Source: Lepturacanthus savala
Taxonomy: Eukaryota > Chordata > Actinopteri > Scombriformes > Trichiuridae
DNA: 64,000 nt
Direction of reading: 5' to 3'
Assembly (NCBI GenBank): GCA_030544235.1
Contig: CM060466.1
Location: forward strand, 918,592 to 982,591
Shown here: positions 11,767 through 26,700 of the stretch, one piece after another
Numbering within the stretch: the first letter of the stretch is position 1
Layout of the letters: the number at the start of each line of letters is the position of its first letter
Position numbers and translations under genes: made by a program
The notes under the pieces: generated by a model
Seen by the model: the letters and a program-made list of their open reading frames with translations, nothing else
The model's database searches: none
Told to the model about the DNA's origin: nothing

Positions 11767-14700
11767 GGGACGACAGAATGGCTCGGTCAGTGGCCTCAGC
11801 ACAGTATTAGCATAGAAAACTGAGTACTATGAGTGAGATGTCTCACTATGGGATGCACGCCTCGTTGCAGACCTCAGAAGCATTTATCTCATTGCGCCAA
11901 TCGTGATTGTCTGTTGAATGTATTCATCCGCAGCAAGAAGGGATGTCTGATGAGACATCTCACTCATATTAGAGAACCGTGGTTATGAAAATAACCTTAA
12001 GTTCTCTTTCATAATATGGGGTAGCTCCTGTATTGCCAGACAAGCTTATCTAGCGTCCACCACCGTCTCCGGGCTAGTCAGGGCCCAAGAACCACTCGTG
12101 CCACACAAGAGGCGGAGACATATAGAAACGGTGAAGACCAACAACCAGCAGCACAAATGTCCTGAAGAGAAACTCCCCTGAATAAGGCCTGGGATGCGGC
12201 CAAGCCACGAGTACAGCGTGCTGCAGACTCTGGCTTGTAGAAGCCAAAGTAATTGCCCCTACCACCTGTTGACTAGCAGGAGACAAACAGCTGGTCGCTC
12301 CTCCTGAAACCTCCAGTTCTATCCCGGACATAACGCATGTGACCGCTGCTCCCCAGGCCAAGGCCACCAATAGGGGAACATGAGCCAACCACCTTGGCAA
12401 CAAAGGTCGCATCTGGCTTCAACATCATCAGGGAGAACTGGGCGCATGAGGGATATACCGAAAATGCATGGGTATCCATAACACGTTTAGCCGAAGCCGG
12501 AGCCATTATCAATGCAATCTTGAAAGATCAATGTTTCAGGTCGGCTCCCTCTGGTGTTACAGAGGAACCACAGCCAAATCCCATGGAGGCACCAGTGGTC
12601 GGGACACAGGAAGAAGTGTTCCCTTCACAAAGAGGCAAACCAAAGACATTACAGGTGGAGATGGCTGCCAAATACACCTTAATCATGGAGAAGGCTTTCC
12701 ATTTGTCAATCAGGTCCTGTAAGAATGACAATATCATCCCCACATGGCACTAAAAGGAGATGCGTCCTTCTCTGTGACACCATTCCTTGACCACCCTCCA
12801 CTTGGAGTCATACAAAGACCTCATGGAAGAGGCTCTCGTGTTCTGGATCGTGGCTCCGTGGGAGCACTACACCAGTCAGATTGAGCCACTCACAGGCCAC
12901 AGCTCATCCAGCAGCTCTGGGAAGACCTGGAGAAGTTGCTTTGCTTCTTCCCTTCGTAGCAGGACCTCCGTTACTACAGCAGGCCAGGGGATGGCCAGTC
13001 GGTCTGGGAAGGGGAGAAGCTGGTGTGCTGCCCTCATCCCTATCCTGAAAGGTCGCGGCTTTGGACTGAGTAAAAAGATAGCTAGCTAGCGCCCAGTGAC
13101 AGAAGCTAAACTAAGAGCCATCTATGGACAGTTAAGCTAGCCACCTGAGACGCAAGATATGCTATATGCTATATCGTCCGCAGCAGCTATTTAAGGTGGG
13201 TGTAACTACATTCTGCGGACGTTCACCAGCCAATCACGATCGGCGTAATGAGATTCTGAGGTTTGCAACGAGGCGTGCATCCCATAGTGAGACATCGAAA
13301 CGAGAACATGCTTCACACAGTAAACAAATATAACAACAGTCCCGTCCTCATACACCAAAAAGCAGCAGATTTTTAAATTATTAAACACTCAATAATAATA
13401 AAACTAAAATCAGGAAGCCAAAACATGTGCTAAAGTGGCGCTATATGTCTCTTTATTTCCCTTTTAATAATAACAGGCCCCTTTAAATAACGTCACATGA
13501 CTGACATGATATTACTCTTTAAACTATAGTTTTTTTAACGTCTGCTCGTATTTACGACATTTAACCAAAGGTACAAACACTCACCTGAGACTTGGTGGTC
13601 GGGGACGACGAGGGACGGGCTGGACGTCCGTTCTCCACGGCGTCCACGTCCGTCTCCTTGGTGTCGATCTGAGGGACAGACGGGGAGTCAGTGGACGAAC
13701 AGACAGTTTATCGTCTTAGTGTTTTATCGCTTTAGCTCCGCCTCCTTTACCTTGTAGTTGTGGGCGCTGAGATACTTGAAGTGGCCGAAGCAGACGTGGG
13801 ACAGACACACCACGATGGTGACGATCAGAACCACCAGCGTGAACATGGAGGTCGGCGTCTCGAACCCTGACACACACACACACACACACGCACACACACA
13901 CACACACACACGCACACACACACACACACACGCACACACACACACGCACACACACACGCATACACACACACACACACACGCATACACGCACACACACACA
14001 CGCATACACACACACACACGCACACACACACACGCACGCACGCACACACACGCACACATACACACACACACACGCACACACACGCTTCAACTTTACACAT
14101 CTACAGTTAAGCTTTGTTTTGACTTTTCTTAACCAACACAAGACTTGGTTTGGACTCGATAATCAATGATAGCTGTCAAATTTACAGGGGGCGGGGCTTA
14201 CTAGGGGACGGGGGTGACTAGGGGGCGGGGCTTACCTGTGCGTACGGTGGAGAAGAAGAGCAGCCAGAAGAGGCAGAGGATGGGTGCAGCCACCACCTGG
14301 GTGACGGCTCCGGAGTGGATCTTCTTGTCCAGTTTGGAGGGCAGGTAGGCGTAGTACATGTTGTACCTGTCCACCAGGTGTTTGAGCAGCATGTACATCA
14401 GACCTGCAGGGGGACAGGTGACCGCTGATCACACCTGGACTCACCTGAACAACTTAGTACTGTAGTTAGTGTAGTACTAGTACTGCGTTGATGTAGCAGG
14501 GGTAGTACTAACAGAAGGGGACGATGATGGGGCAGGTGATGCTGTTTTAGTGTAGTACTGTGTTATTGTAGTATTAGTACTGCATAGTACTGCATTGGTG
14601 TGGTACTAGTACTGTGTTATTGTAGTACTAGTACTGCGTTGGTGTAGTACTGACCAAAGGGGACGATGATGGGGCAGGTGATGCTGTACGCCATCACCAC

Positions 14701-17700
14701 GGTGAAGACGTTCATCATCCACGCGTACGCAGCTCCGAACTGGAACTCGTAGGCCTGGTGCTGCGGGGACGACACGTTGTGTTAGAAACATCGCGCTGCG
14801 TGGTTGTGACATCACACCTACCGGTCGGGCCGGTCCTCACCCTCTTGACGTTGCGGCGGTCGGCGGCGGAGCGGGCCAGGCACAGACGGATCATGTACAT
14901 GAGCAGGCCGGGGATCCGCAGCAGGTCCATGGCGTTCCCGATGAACGCCGACGCGATGACGTAGTTGACGAAGAACGCCCCGTTGTCCGGCAGGAAGACG
15001 CACCTGAACGCAACACAGCCGTTACCGACCAATCAGAGTCTGGAAACGGACCGTTTCAACTTTGAAGACGAAAAAAAAAACGCAAAGAGACTCACTCGAA
15101 TCTGACCGTAGCGTCGGCCAGGAACTTCCTATCAAACAACCAGCGGAAGAACACGTCCAGGCTGTGGAAACACAGGCAGCAGGGGTCAGATATCAGAGGT
15201 CAGGGGTCGGGGGTCAGGTAGAGGAAAACCTGTGTTACCTGCTGAGTCCAAGTGAAGGAAGCAGCAGCACCATGAAGATCAGGAAGGTGTAACACTTGTG
15301 CATCGTCGTCCTGTTTTCTCCAGATCTGGAAACAGAGAAAACCTCAACTGAACTATTGGAGGAGCAAAAGGAAAAGGAGGAAGAGGAGGTGGAGGAGGAG
15401 GAAGAGGAGCAGGAGGAGGATTAGGAGGAGGATGAGGAGGAGTAATAGGAGGAACAGGCCTAAAAGGAAAAGCAGGAAGAGGATAAAGTGGAGGGTGATG
15501 AAAAGGTGTAGGAGGAGGAGGAGGATGGAGAGGATGAAGAGGAGGAGTAGAAGGAAAAAAAGGAGGATGATGAGAAGGAGGAGGAAGAAGAAGACAAGAA
15601 GGTGGAGGATGAGGAGCTGGAGGCGGATAAGAGCTGGAGTAATAGGAAGAGGAAGAGGAGTAAAAGGAAAAGGTGGAGGAGAATGAAGAGGTAGAGGAGG
15701 AAGAAGAGGATGTGGATAAAGAGGTGAAGCAGGAAGAGGAGCAGGAGTGTGAGGAGGAGCAATAGGAGGAGGAGCAATAGGAGGAGCAGGTACCTGGTCC
15801 AATGAGCCTCGAAGAAGGCAGAGTAATAGACGATAGTCGGCAGCAGAGCAGAAAAGGCCCAGAGCAGCAGAGTCGGGAAGAACTGGGTGACGATGGGATT
15901 CTAACAAACAGACACAGAGTGATGATGTCACAGTGACGTCACAGGGATGATGTCACAATGATGATGTCACAAAGGCGGATCCTCACGTTCAGGTACTCCA
16001 CCGGCTTGGTGACGTTGAACTTGTCCATGGTGGAGATGATGATGGCGGGCGTGGTGAGGAAGAAGAGCAGGAGGAAGAGGATGCAGTTGATGATGAAGCA
16101 GCGGATCCACCAAGAGACTCCGCCCAGCGACAGGTGCTCCCTGCAGGAAATACAACGACAACACGTCACAGGTTTGTTTGGCGTGCAGGTGAGGCTTAGG
16201 GTGGGCGGAGCTTAGGGTGGGCGGAGCTTTGGGTGGGCGGAGCTTGCCGACGTACCAGCGGACGTTCTGCGGGTCGGGGGCGTAGGAAACGCTCCAACTG
16301 TGGACGTGGAGAACTTCACTGAACTGAGAGGAGCGAGGCTCCTGGCGACACCGACAACCCTGCACCTGACAGGCGTTGAAGTCCTTCAGAATACTGAGGA
16401 AACGGAGAAAGAGGGCGGGGCCACAGGAAGAGGGCGGAGACAGAGGAAAGGAGGCGGGGTCAGAGACAAAAGGCGGTGTTAGAGAAAATTAGGCGGGGTC
16501 AGATAAAGAAGTTGAAGACAGAGAATAGGAGGCAGGTTAGGGAAAGAGGGTGGAGTCATAGAAGAGGAGGCGGGGTCAGATAAAGAGGGTGGAGTCATAG
16601 AAGAGGAGGCGGGGTCAAATAAAGAGGGTGGAGTCATAGAAGAGGAGGCGGGGTCAAATAAAGAGGGTGGAGTCATAGAAGAGGAGGCGGGGTCAGAGAC
16701 AAAAAGTGGTGTTCGAGAAAATTAGGCGGGGTCAGAGGAAGAGAGTTGAGTCAGAGAAGAGGAGGCGGGGTCCAAGAAAGTGGGTGGGGTCATAGAAAAG
16801 GAGGCGGGGTCCGATGAAAAGGGTCAGTCAGGGAAACGGAGGGGGGGTCAGAGGGTTATGGGGGCGTGGCTTACATGGCGGTCATGGCCTCGTTCTGGAA
16901 GGTGACGAAGGCCATGCCGAGTGGTTTTGTGTGGACCTTCTCCTTCTCCTTGCGATACTCCTCCTTCAGCTTGGCCTCCCTCTTGGTGTAGTAGCTCACC
17001 GCCTCCTCCTGCAGGACAGACACCAGCCGATGAAGCGCAACACGCTAAAGACACGGCAAACACACACGGGTCACATGTCACAGTGCGGCGTCACCTCCTC
17101 GCAGCCGGTGATGGCGCAGCAGCACAGGTGTCCGCAGGGTTTGGGGTTGATCATGGTGGGGACGTGTTCCTTCGCCATCAGGTCGGTGAAGAACTTCTTG
17201 CTGCGCTCCGTCTTCTTCCTGAAACACCAACATCATCGACCAATCAAAAACAACTCCTTTATCTGACCCCGCCTCTTTTTCCTTTGACCCCGCCCCCCTT
17301 TCTCTGACCCCCTTTATTTAGATTTACCTCATATTTTATTATTGTTTTAAATTTATACTGGAAAACGTAAAAAAAAACGGATCACACCGACCTTTAAACA
17401 GTCGACTGATTCAAATACGGAAAAATTAAAATAAAGGCTTCATTAAATAAATATAATAATAAATAATTTTATAATAATATAAAATATATTTCCCAGTTTT
17501 AATCTCATGACTCTGTATTAACTCTTCTTTGATCCGTTTTTTTTTTTCCAGATCAGAATAATTTATTGTCCCGTTTATTCAGTTTTTAAGCTCCGCCCAC
17601 TTTATTCAGCCCGATAATATGAGGATTTGATATAAATCTTCAAACTCATCACAAAACATGTTGGTGAGTAAAGTATCCATGGTATTGATCATATTGATGG

Positions 17701-20700
17701 TATTGATCATATTGATGGTGTTGATCATATTGATGGTGTTGATCATATTGATGGTATTGATCATATTGATGGTATTGATCATATTGATGGTATTGATCAT
17801 ATTGATGGTGTTGATCATATTGATGGTATTGATCATATTGATGGTGTTGATCGATGGTATTGATCATATTGATCGTTACCTCTCAGCGTTCAGTGACATC
17901 AGTTTAGCCACGTTGTAGCAGATCCGAGCCTCCAGCACCGTACAGTTCTCATACGCCTGCCTGCAGAAAACAATCAATAACACACTGATCAGGTCCATGG
18001 AGCATCATTGATCGGCTCCTGATCAGGTCCAGTGAGGATCATTGATCGGCTCCTGATCAGGATCATTGATGAGCTGCTTCCTGTCAGCTCCACATTTGAA
18101 CTTTTGTTTTATTCCTGCGGAAAATTCAATTTATCATTTGTCCATAAAATGTATTGATTTATATATAATCAATCTCTCTCTATATATGATCTATATGTAA
18201 AAGTATTGATTAGTGGAAAACTCGTCAAATATCAGTCAACTGAGAATCTTCAGTGGAGGAGAATTTAATATTTGAGTTAATTTGTCTTTTCTTTCAGTTT
18301 CTTCATAGTTTTTCTGTTGGTACCTAAAAATGTGCTAATTATTATAATATTCATCCATTTAAGCCTCAGAGCTGCTGTCATTTTATACTTAAAATTCTAT
18401 TATTATTATTATTCTAGAGACTTGACTGATTAAATAGATATAAACAGGGTTTAAAATCATTATAATCTAAATAAAATGACTCTTTCTGGGAGGGTTTGTC
18501 TTCTCCATGTTCTCAGGAGGAAGTTGATGACGTCATGTGACAGGAAGTAGTTGGAACCTTTCGAAGCTCTCTACTATCACGTCATTAACTGAGTAGAAGA
18601 AGAAAAAAGACAAAGAAGAAGAACTCACTCAAAGTGCTGTTTGATCTGACTCTCCTCGGCATATTTCGAGATGCCGTTGATGAATAAAGTGCGTTTCACC
18701 TGCAAGACACAAAACTGGGATTAGAAACCTCCACCTGCACGTCTCCAGCTGATCGATCGATCGATTGATTGACAGTGTCCCACCAGGTCGTCCTCCTTGT
18801 AGTGCATCTTGGACGTGTGTCTCCTCATGCTGTAGACGGTCAGCAGCAGGTACATGAAGGCGAAGGACGTGTGGAGCCACAACAGGTTGGTTCTGTCCAC
18901 AGAAACATCACAGCGATCAATAATCAATAATTAAATCAGGCTCATCTACGACTCGGGCCCAGGGATTCTGCCTTCCTACGCATGTCAGAAACCGAAAACA
19001 GAACCAGCCCTGGCTTGGTTTCCATGGCAACAGTTTGACTAGCTTGATTTAGTTCAGGTATAATCAATAACTGATCAATAAACTGATTGAATGGGTCATA
19101 GCTACAAACCACAGTTTCCTCATTTATTTTTCCTGCTTCTGAACGGTGATGCGGTAACTACGGTAACGAGAGCCCTCAATAAGAGTCAACACTTCCTCTA
19201 CATCTTTCACAATAAAAGTCCACCAGGAAAGGGCCTGATTCATGCTCTTATTGTGAAAATATCCACTCAACATTTTCATTCACAAAAACTGAACAAAAAA
19301 ACGAAGTAATGACTATTTGTTGTTAGTGATGATTGATTAGTGATCAGTGGTGATTGATTAGTGATCAGTGGTGATTGATTAGTGATCAGTGGTGATTGAT
19401 TAGTGACCAGTGATGATTGATTAGTGATCAGTGGTGATTGATTAGTGACAAGTGGTGATTGATTAGTGATCAGTGGTGATTGATTAGTGATCAGTAGTGA
19501 TTGATCAGTGATTAGTGGTGATTGATTAGTGATCAGTAGTGATTGATCAGTGATTAGTGGTGATTGATTAGTGATCAGTAGTGATTGATTAGTGATCAGT
19601 GGTGATTGATTAGTGATCAGTGGTGATTGATTAGTGATCAGTGGTGATTGATTAGTGATCAGTGGTGATTAATTAGTGACAAGTGGTGATTGATCAGTGA
19701 TCAGTGGTGATTGATCAGTGATCAGTGGTGATTGATCAGTGATCAGTGGTGATTGATCAGTGATCAGTGGTGATTGATTAGTGATCAGTGGTGAATGATT
19801 AGTGATCAGTGGTGATTGATTAGTGATCAGTGGTGATTGATTAGTGGTCATTGATCAGTAGTGATTAGTTGGTGATCAGTGGTGATTGATCGGTGACCAG
19901 TGGTGATTGATTAGTGACCAGCAGTGATTGATCAGTGACCAATGGTGATTGATCAGTAATCAGTGGTGATTGATCGGTGATCAGTGGTGATTGATCAGTG
20001 GTGATTGATCAGTGATCAGAGGTGATTGATCGGTGATGATTGATCAGTGATGATTCATCAGTGATCAGTGGTGATTGATCGGTGATCAGAGGGGACTCAC
20101 CCAGACTTCAGGTTTGCTATCGTGGTTCGTCCGAAGCTGTACGCGTTGTTTTCTGTGACAAATAATCAGAATCAACAAATCAACACAAACCTGAAACTTT
20201 AACCTAAACTCAGTCCTGGATATTGATTATTGTAAAACGATCGCTGACCCTCCACTTAAACATTCATTCTCAGCTGATAAATCCTTCAGGTACGTTTCCA
20301 TGACGACGGTCTGAGGATCAATCAGCTGCTGAACAGACTTTCACCGATCAACTCTATTCAGTCACGTTACAACTTCCAACATTAACGTTAACATTGAACG
20401 CATCATGATGTATTTGATGCTTAAACTGATCTAATCCTGCATTAAACTCATGTTTAACCAACAGAAACTAGAACCAGGGTTCGTTTTCAGGTAAATTTGA
20501 CAGAACTTTTAGTTTCGGTGAAAGTTTCAATGAAGCAGAATAAATAAACTTTTCACTTTTCACTTACAGGAGGAATTAAAGGAGGAATTGGTGTAATTAA
20601 AAGAGTAATTAAGTAGTAATTACAGGAGTAATTACAAGACTAAATAAAAGGGGAATTGGAGGAGAAATTAATTGGTAATTACAGGAGTAATTACAAGAGT

Positions 20701-23700
20701 AATTAAAGGGGGAATTGGAGGATTAATTAAGGAGTCATTAGAGGATTAATTAAGGAGTCATTAGAGGATTAATTAAGGAGTCATTAGAGGATTAATTAAG
20801 GAGTAATTAACTAGTAATGGGAGTATCACAGCTGAACACATCACTCAGTCACGTCTATCTGAGGCTGATCAGCTGATCAGCTGTTACCTTCTTTAGAAGG
20901 AGGTCCGGTGGCTCCTCGGCTGAGGAACGCGTCTGTACTGATAATCCTGACTAAAACCAACCAGACACACACTCAGAACAACACCTGACTGCTGCTCAAA
21001 CACCACTACTCTACATTTACTGGAAGGAAACGGGTTACAGTCATTTGTTGTAGCTGCAGAGGGTCGAACCTCAGGTTTCATCTTCATCACGACGGGTTTT
21101 ATAGATTCTGATACGAGTCAACAAAGAAAGTACAGGAGAATATGTTGGACTGGATCAACGAGTCAATGACCAGAAAAGTCTCAGTCTGACAATATCTTCA
21201 TATCGACCAGTTAAACAGAATCAAACTCATCGTTTGCCCTTTTTATTCACAGTTTGGATCGTTTTAGAATAATAAACAAACAACTAAATAACCAGTCACC
21301 TGTTCAGGAAAATGGAATAAAAAAGGTGAAACAGCCTCTGCATGATTGTTATAAAGTCAACATGTTAACAGCAGCTTAAAGCAGCCAATCAGACGCAGCC
21401 ACCAGGCCCCTGGAAGCTGCTGATTGGTGGAGAGGCTGCTAATTGGGGGGGGGGGGGCTGCTAATTGGAGGCTGCTAATTGGAGGCTGTTAATTGGAGGC
21501 CGTTAATTGGAGGCTGTTAATTGGAGGCTGTTAATTGGGGGGTGCTGATTTGTAAGGTGGCTGCTGATTGGGGGCTGCTAATTGGGAGGAGGCTGTTAAT
21601 TGGAGGCTGTTAATTGGGGGCTGCTGATTTGTAAGGAGGCTGCTGATTGGCTCTTACCCAGCAGGTCTCCAGAGAAGTTGACGGGCAGGACGATGCCGAC
21701 GGAGAGGACTCCGACCACCACCAGCAGGCCGATGATGTGTCTCTGGAAGGACAGGTAGTGCACGGCGTCCTCGCCACACTTCTCCCTGATCTCCTCGTCC
21801 CTGATGGACAAAGAGGGCGGACATGTTGGATGGACAAAGAGGGCGGACATGTTGGATGGACGGAGCTACTATTTGGTTGCTCATTATGGGTAATTTAAAG
21901 GGGAAATTAATGGGGTAATTAAAGTAATAAAAGGAACAATTAAATTAACAGGTATAGGAGGAAATAAAGGGATATTTAAAGTGTTAACAACATGCTGACA
22001 ACTTTTACAGAATAAAACCTACAAAATTCATAAGAAAACTGAATTAGTTTAAAAGAAGCCATGGTTATAGTTAATTATTTCCTTCTTTGGTGGAGTTGTA
22101 AATTTCCCACTGTACCTGAAGGAGGCGCCATGTGTTTACTGATCAAAGAAACAGGAAGTTAAATCAATACTCACTTTATTCTGAAGATGGCCGTCAGCCA
22201 CGAACAGAAACCCTGTAAAGATCACAGGATTCACCGATCAATATGTTATAATCAAACAGAATCACAGGATTCACCGATCAATATGTTATAATCAAACAGA
22301 ATCACAGGATTCACCGATCAATATGTTATAATCAAACAGAATCACAGGATTCACCGATCAATATGTTATAATCAAACAGAATCACAGGATTCACCGATCA
22401 ATATTATAATCAAACAGAATCACAGGATTCACCGATCAATATGTTATAATCAAACAGAATCACATGGGTTACCGATCAATATTTGTAAACTATGAGATTA
22501 AGTTAATAATTTATCATTTATAAAGAATATAAAATAGTTGAAATAAAATGAAAAATATGTTTTATTTGCTTCGTCTCTTCATTCATTACGTTTTGTAAAA
22601 AAAAAAAAAGTTAAACATTTAATTACAAAAAATAAACAAATCTGTGAATTTTGGTCCATTTATGTAAATTCCAGTCTTATTTAATTGGATTTGTATTGAT
22701 TTGATCACTACATCCTGTTTATCTTTAGGCTGAGGGGGCGGGGCCTGCTGCTGAGGGGGCGGGGCCTGTGTGCAGGTGCGGTGAGCTGAGTGGGCGGGGC
22801 CTGGGCACCTTTGACCTGAGCTGCTGGGTGTTAACCTGGATTAACGGCAGCAGCTGACGGATTAGAAGCCGCTGATCTGAGGACGACTCACAGCTGAATC
22901 ATGGCTGAGGCGTTACCATGGCGATGCCACTGTTGGTCATGTATGTTGTATGTTCGATTAATCACGGCTGATCGTTCACTGCCAGTCTAGACTGACGGAG
23001 GTTTTCATTGGTCTGTCAGTCGCACGATGTGTGTTATAGTGTGTGTGTGTGTTATAGTGTGTGTGTGTTATAGTGTGTGTTATAGTGTGTGTGTGTGTTA
23101 TAGTGTGTGTTATAGTGTGTGTGTGTGTTATAGTGTGTGTTATAGTGTGTGTGTTATAGTGTGTGTGTGTTATAGTGTGTGTGTGTGTTATAGTGTGTGT
23201 GTTATAGTGTGTGTGTGTTATAGTGTGTGTGTTATAGTGTGTGTGTGTTATAGTGTGTGTTATAGTGTGTGTGTGTGTTATAGTGTGTGTTATAGTGTGT
23301 GTGTGTGTTATAGTGTGTGTTATAGTGTGTGTGTTATAGTGTGTGTGTGTTATAGTGTGTGTTATAGTGTGTGTGTGTGTTATAGTGTGTGTGTTATAGT
23401 GTGTGTGTGTTATAGTGTGTGTGTTATAGTGTGTGTGTGTTATAGTGTGTGTTATAGTGTGTGTGTGTTATAGTGTGTGTGTGTTATAGTGTGTGTTATA
23501 GTGTGTGTGTGTGTTATAGTGTGTGTGTTATAGTGTGTGTGTGTTATAGTGTGTGTTATAGTGTGTGTGTGTGTTATAGTGTGTGTGTGTTATAGTGTGT
23601 GTTATAGTGTGTGTGTGTTATAGTGTGTGTGTTATAGTGTGTGTGTGTGTGTTATAGTGTGTGTGTGTTATAGTGTGTGTGTGTGTTATAGTGTGTGTGT

Positions 23701-26700
23701 GTGTTATAGTGTGTGTGTGTGTTATAGTGTGTGTGTGTGTTATAGTGTGTGTGTGTTATAGTGTGTGTTATAGTGTGTGTTATAGTGTGTGTTATAGTGT
23801 GTGTTATAGTGTGTGTGTGTTATAGTGTGTGTGTGTGTTATAGTGTGTGTTATAGTGTGCGTGTTATAGTGTGCGTGTTATAGTGTGTGTGTGTTATAGT
23901 GTGTGTGTGTGTTATAGTGTGTGTTATAGTGTGTGTGTGTTAGTGTGTGTTATAGTGTGTGTGTGTGTTATAGTGTGTGTTATAGTGTGTGTGTGTTATT
24001 GTGTGTGTGTGTGTGTTATAGTGTGTGTGTGTGTGTTATAGTGTGTGTGTGTGTTATAGTGTGTGTTATAGTGTGTGTGTGTTAGTGTGTGTTATAGTGT
24101 GTGTGTGTGTTATAGTGTGTGTTATAGTGTGTATGTGTTATAGTGTGTGTGTGTGTGTGTGTTATAGTGTGTGTGTGTTATAGTGTGTGTTATAGTGTGT
24201 GTGTGTTATAGTGTGTGTTATAGTGTGTGTTATAGTGTGTGTTATAGTGTGTGTTATAGTGTGTGTTATAGTGTGTATGTGTGTTATAGTGTGTGTGTGT
24301 TATAGTGTGTGTTATAGTGTGTATGTGTGTGTTATAGTGTGTGTTATAGTGTGTGTTATAGTGTGTGTTATAGTGTGTGTTATAGTGTGTGTTATAGTGT
24401 GTATGTGTGTGTTATAGTGTGTGTTATAGTGTGTATGTGTGTGTTATAGTGTGTGTTATAGTGTGTATGTGTGTGTTATAGTGTGTGTTATAGTGTGTGT
24501 GTGTTATAGTGTGTGTTATAGTGTGTGTTATAGTGTGTATGTGTGTGTTATAGTGTGTGTTATAGTGTGTATGTGTGTGTTATAGTGTGTGTTATAGTGT
24601 GTATGTGTGTGTTATAGTGTGTGTTATAGTGTGTGTTATAGTGTGTGTTATAGTGTGTGTTATAGTGTGTATGTGTGTGTTATAGTGTGTGTTATAGTGT
24701 GTATGTGTGTGTTATAGTGTGTGTTATAGTGTGTATGTGTGTGTTATAGTGTGTGTTATAGTGTGTGTGTGTTATAGTGTGTGTTATAGTGTGTGTTATA
24801 GTGTGTATGTGTGTGTTATAGTGTGTGTTATAGTGTGTATGTGTGTGTTATAGTGTGTGTTATAGTGTGTGTTATAGTGTGTGTTATAGTGTGTGTTATA
24901 GTGTGTATGTGTGTGTTATAGTGTGTGTTATAGTGTGTATGTGTGTGTTATAGTGTGTGTTATAGTGTGTGTTATAGTGTGTGTTATAGTGTGTGTTATA
25001 GTGTGTATGTGTGTGTTATAGTGTGTGTTATAGTGTGTATGTGTGTGTTATAGTGTGTGTTATAGTGTGTGTTATAGTGTGTGTTATAGTGTGTATGTGT
25101 GTGTTATAGTGTGTGTTATAGTGTGTGTTATAGTGTGTATGTGTGTGTTATAGTGTGTGTTATAGTGTGTGTTATAGTGTGTGTTATAGTGTGTGTTATA
25201 GTGTGTGTTATAGTGTGTATGTGTGTGTTATAGTGTGTGTTATAGTGTGTATGTGTGTGTTATAGTGTGTGTTATAGTGTGTATGTGTGTGTTATAGTGT
25301 GTGTTATAGTGTGTGTGTTATAGTGTGTATGTGTGTGTTATAGTGTGTGTGTGTTATAGTGTGTGTGTGTGTTATAGTGTGTGTGTGTTATAGTGTGTGT
25401 GTGTGTTATAGTGTGTGTGTGTTATAGTGTGTGTTATAGTGTGTGTTATAGTGTGTGTTATAGTGTGTGTTATAGTGTGTGTGTGTTATAGTGTGTGTGT
25501 GTGTTATAGTGTGTGTTATAGTGTGTGTTATAGTGTGTGTGTTATAGTGTGTGTGTGTGTTATAGTGTGTGTTATAGTGTGTGTTATAGTGTGTGTGTTA
25601 TAGTGTGCGTGTTATAGTGTGTGTGTGTTATAGTGTGTGTTATAGTGTGTGTTATAGTGTGTATGTGTGTGTTATAGTGTGTGTTATAGTGTGTATGTGT
25701 GTGTTATAGTGTGTGTTATAGTGTGTATGTGTGTGTTATAGTGTGTGTTATAGTGTGTGTGTGTTATAGTGTGTGTTATAGTGTGTGTTATAGTGTGTAT
25801 GTGTGTGTTATAGTGTGTGTTATAGTGTGTATGTGTGTGTTATAGTGTGTGTTATAGTGTGTATGTGTGTGTTATAGTGTGTGTTATAGTGTGTGTTATA
25901 GTGTGTGTTATAGTGTGTGTTATAGTGTGTATGTGTGTGTTATAGTGTGTGTTATAGTGTGTGTTATAGTGTGTGTTATAGTGTGTGTTATAGTGTGTAT
26001 GTGTGTGTTATAGTGTGTGTTATAGTGTGTATGTGTGTGTTATAGTGTGTGTTATAGTGTGTATGTGTGTGTTATAGTGTGTGTGTGTTATAGTGTGTGT
26101 GTGTGTTATAGTGTGTGTGTGTTATAGTGTGTGTGTGTGTTATAGTGTGTGTGTGTTATAGTGTGTGTGTGTGTTATAGTGTGTGTGTGTTATAGTGTGT
26201 GTGTGTGTTATAGTGTGTGTGTGTTATAGTGTGTGTTATAGTGTGTGTTATAGTGTGTGTTATAGTGTGTGTGTGTTATAGTGTGTGTGTGTGTTATAGT
26301 GTGTGTTATAGTGTGTGTTATAGTGTGCGTGTTATAGTGTGCGTGTTATAGTGTGTGTGTGTTATAGTGTGTGTGTGTGTTATAGTGTGTGTTATAGTGT
26401 GTGTGTGTTAGTGTGTGTTATAGTGTGTGTGTGTGTTATAGTGTGTGTGTGTTATTGTGTGTGTGTGTGTGTGTGTTATAGTGTGTGTGTGTGTGTTATA
26501 GTGTGTGTGTGTGTTATAGTGTGTGTTATAGTGTGTGTGTGTTAGTGTGTGTTATAGTGTGTGTGTGTGTTATAGTGTGTGTTATAGTGTGTATGTGTTA
26601 TAGTGTGTGTGTGTGTTATAGTGTGTGTGTGTTATAGTGTGTGTTATAGTGTGTGTGTGTTATAGTGTGTGTTATAGTGTGTGTTATAGTGTGTGTTATA

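Noticed and set aside
12074..13089. Open frames within the element at 11837-13296
   Set aside because: No transposase or other domain was recognised on either strand. They are reported only as part of the mobile element.
13716..14141. Cys-Val or Thr-His repeat proteins on both strands
   Set aside because: Products of the (CA)n/(CG) microsatellite. The only real coding part is the tmem63b exon 13866-13751.
15353..15931. Leu-rich hydrophobic frame that might look like a membrane protein
   Set aside because: It is the purine/pyrimidine tract in a tmem63b intron read on the minus strand; only its first part is the true exon 15900-15794.
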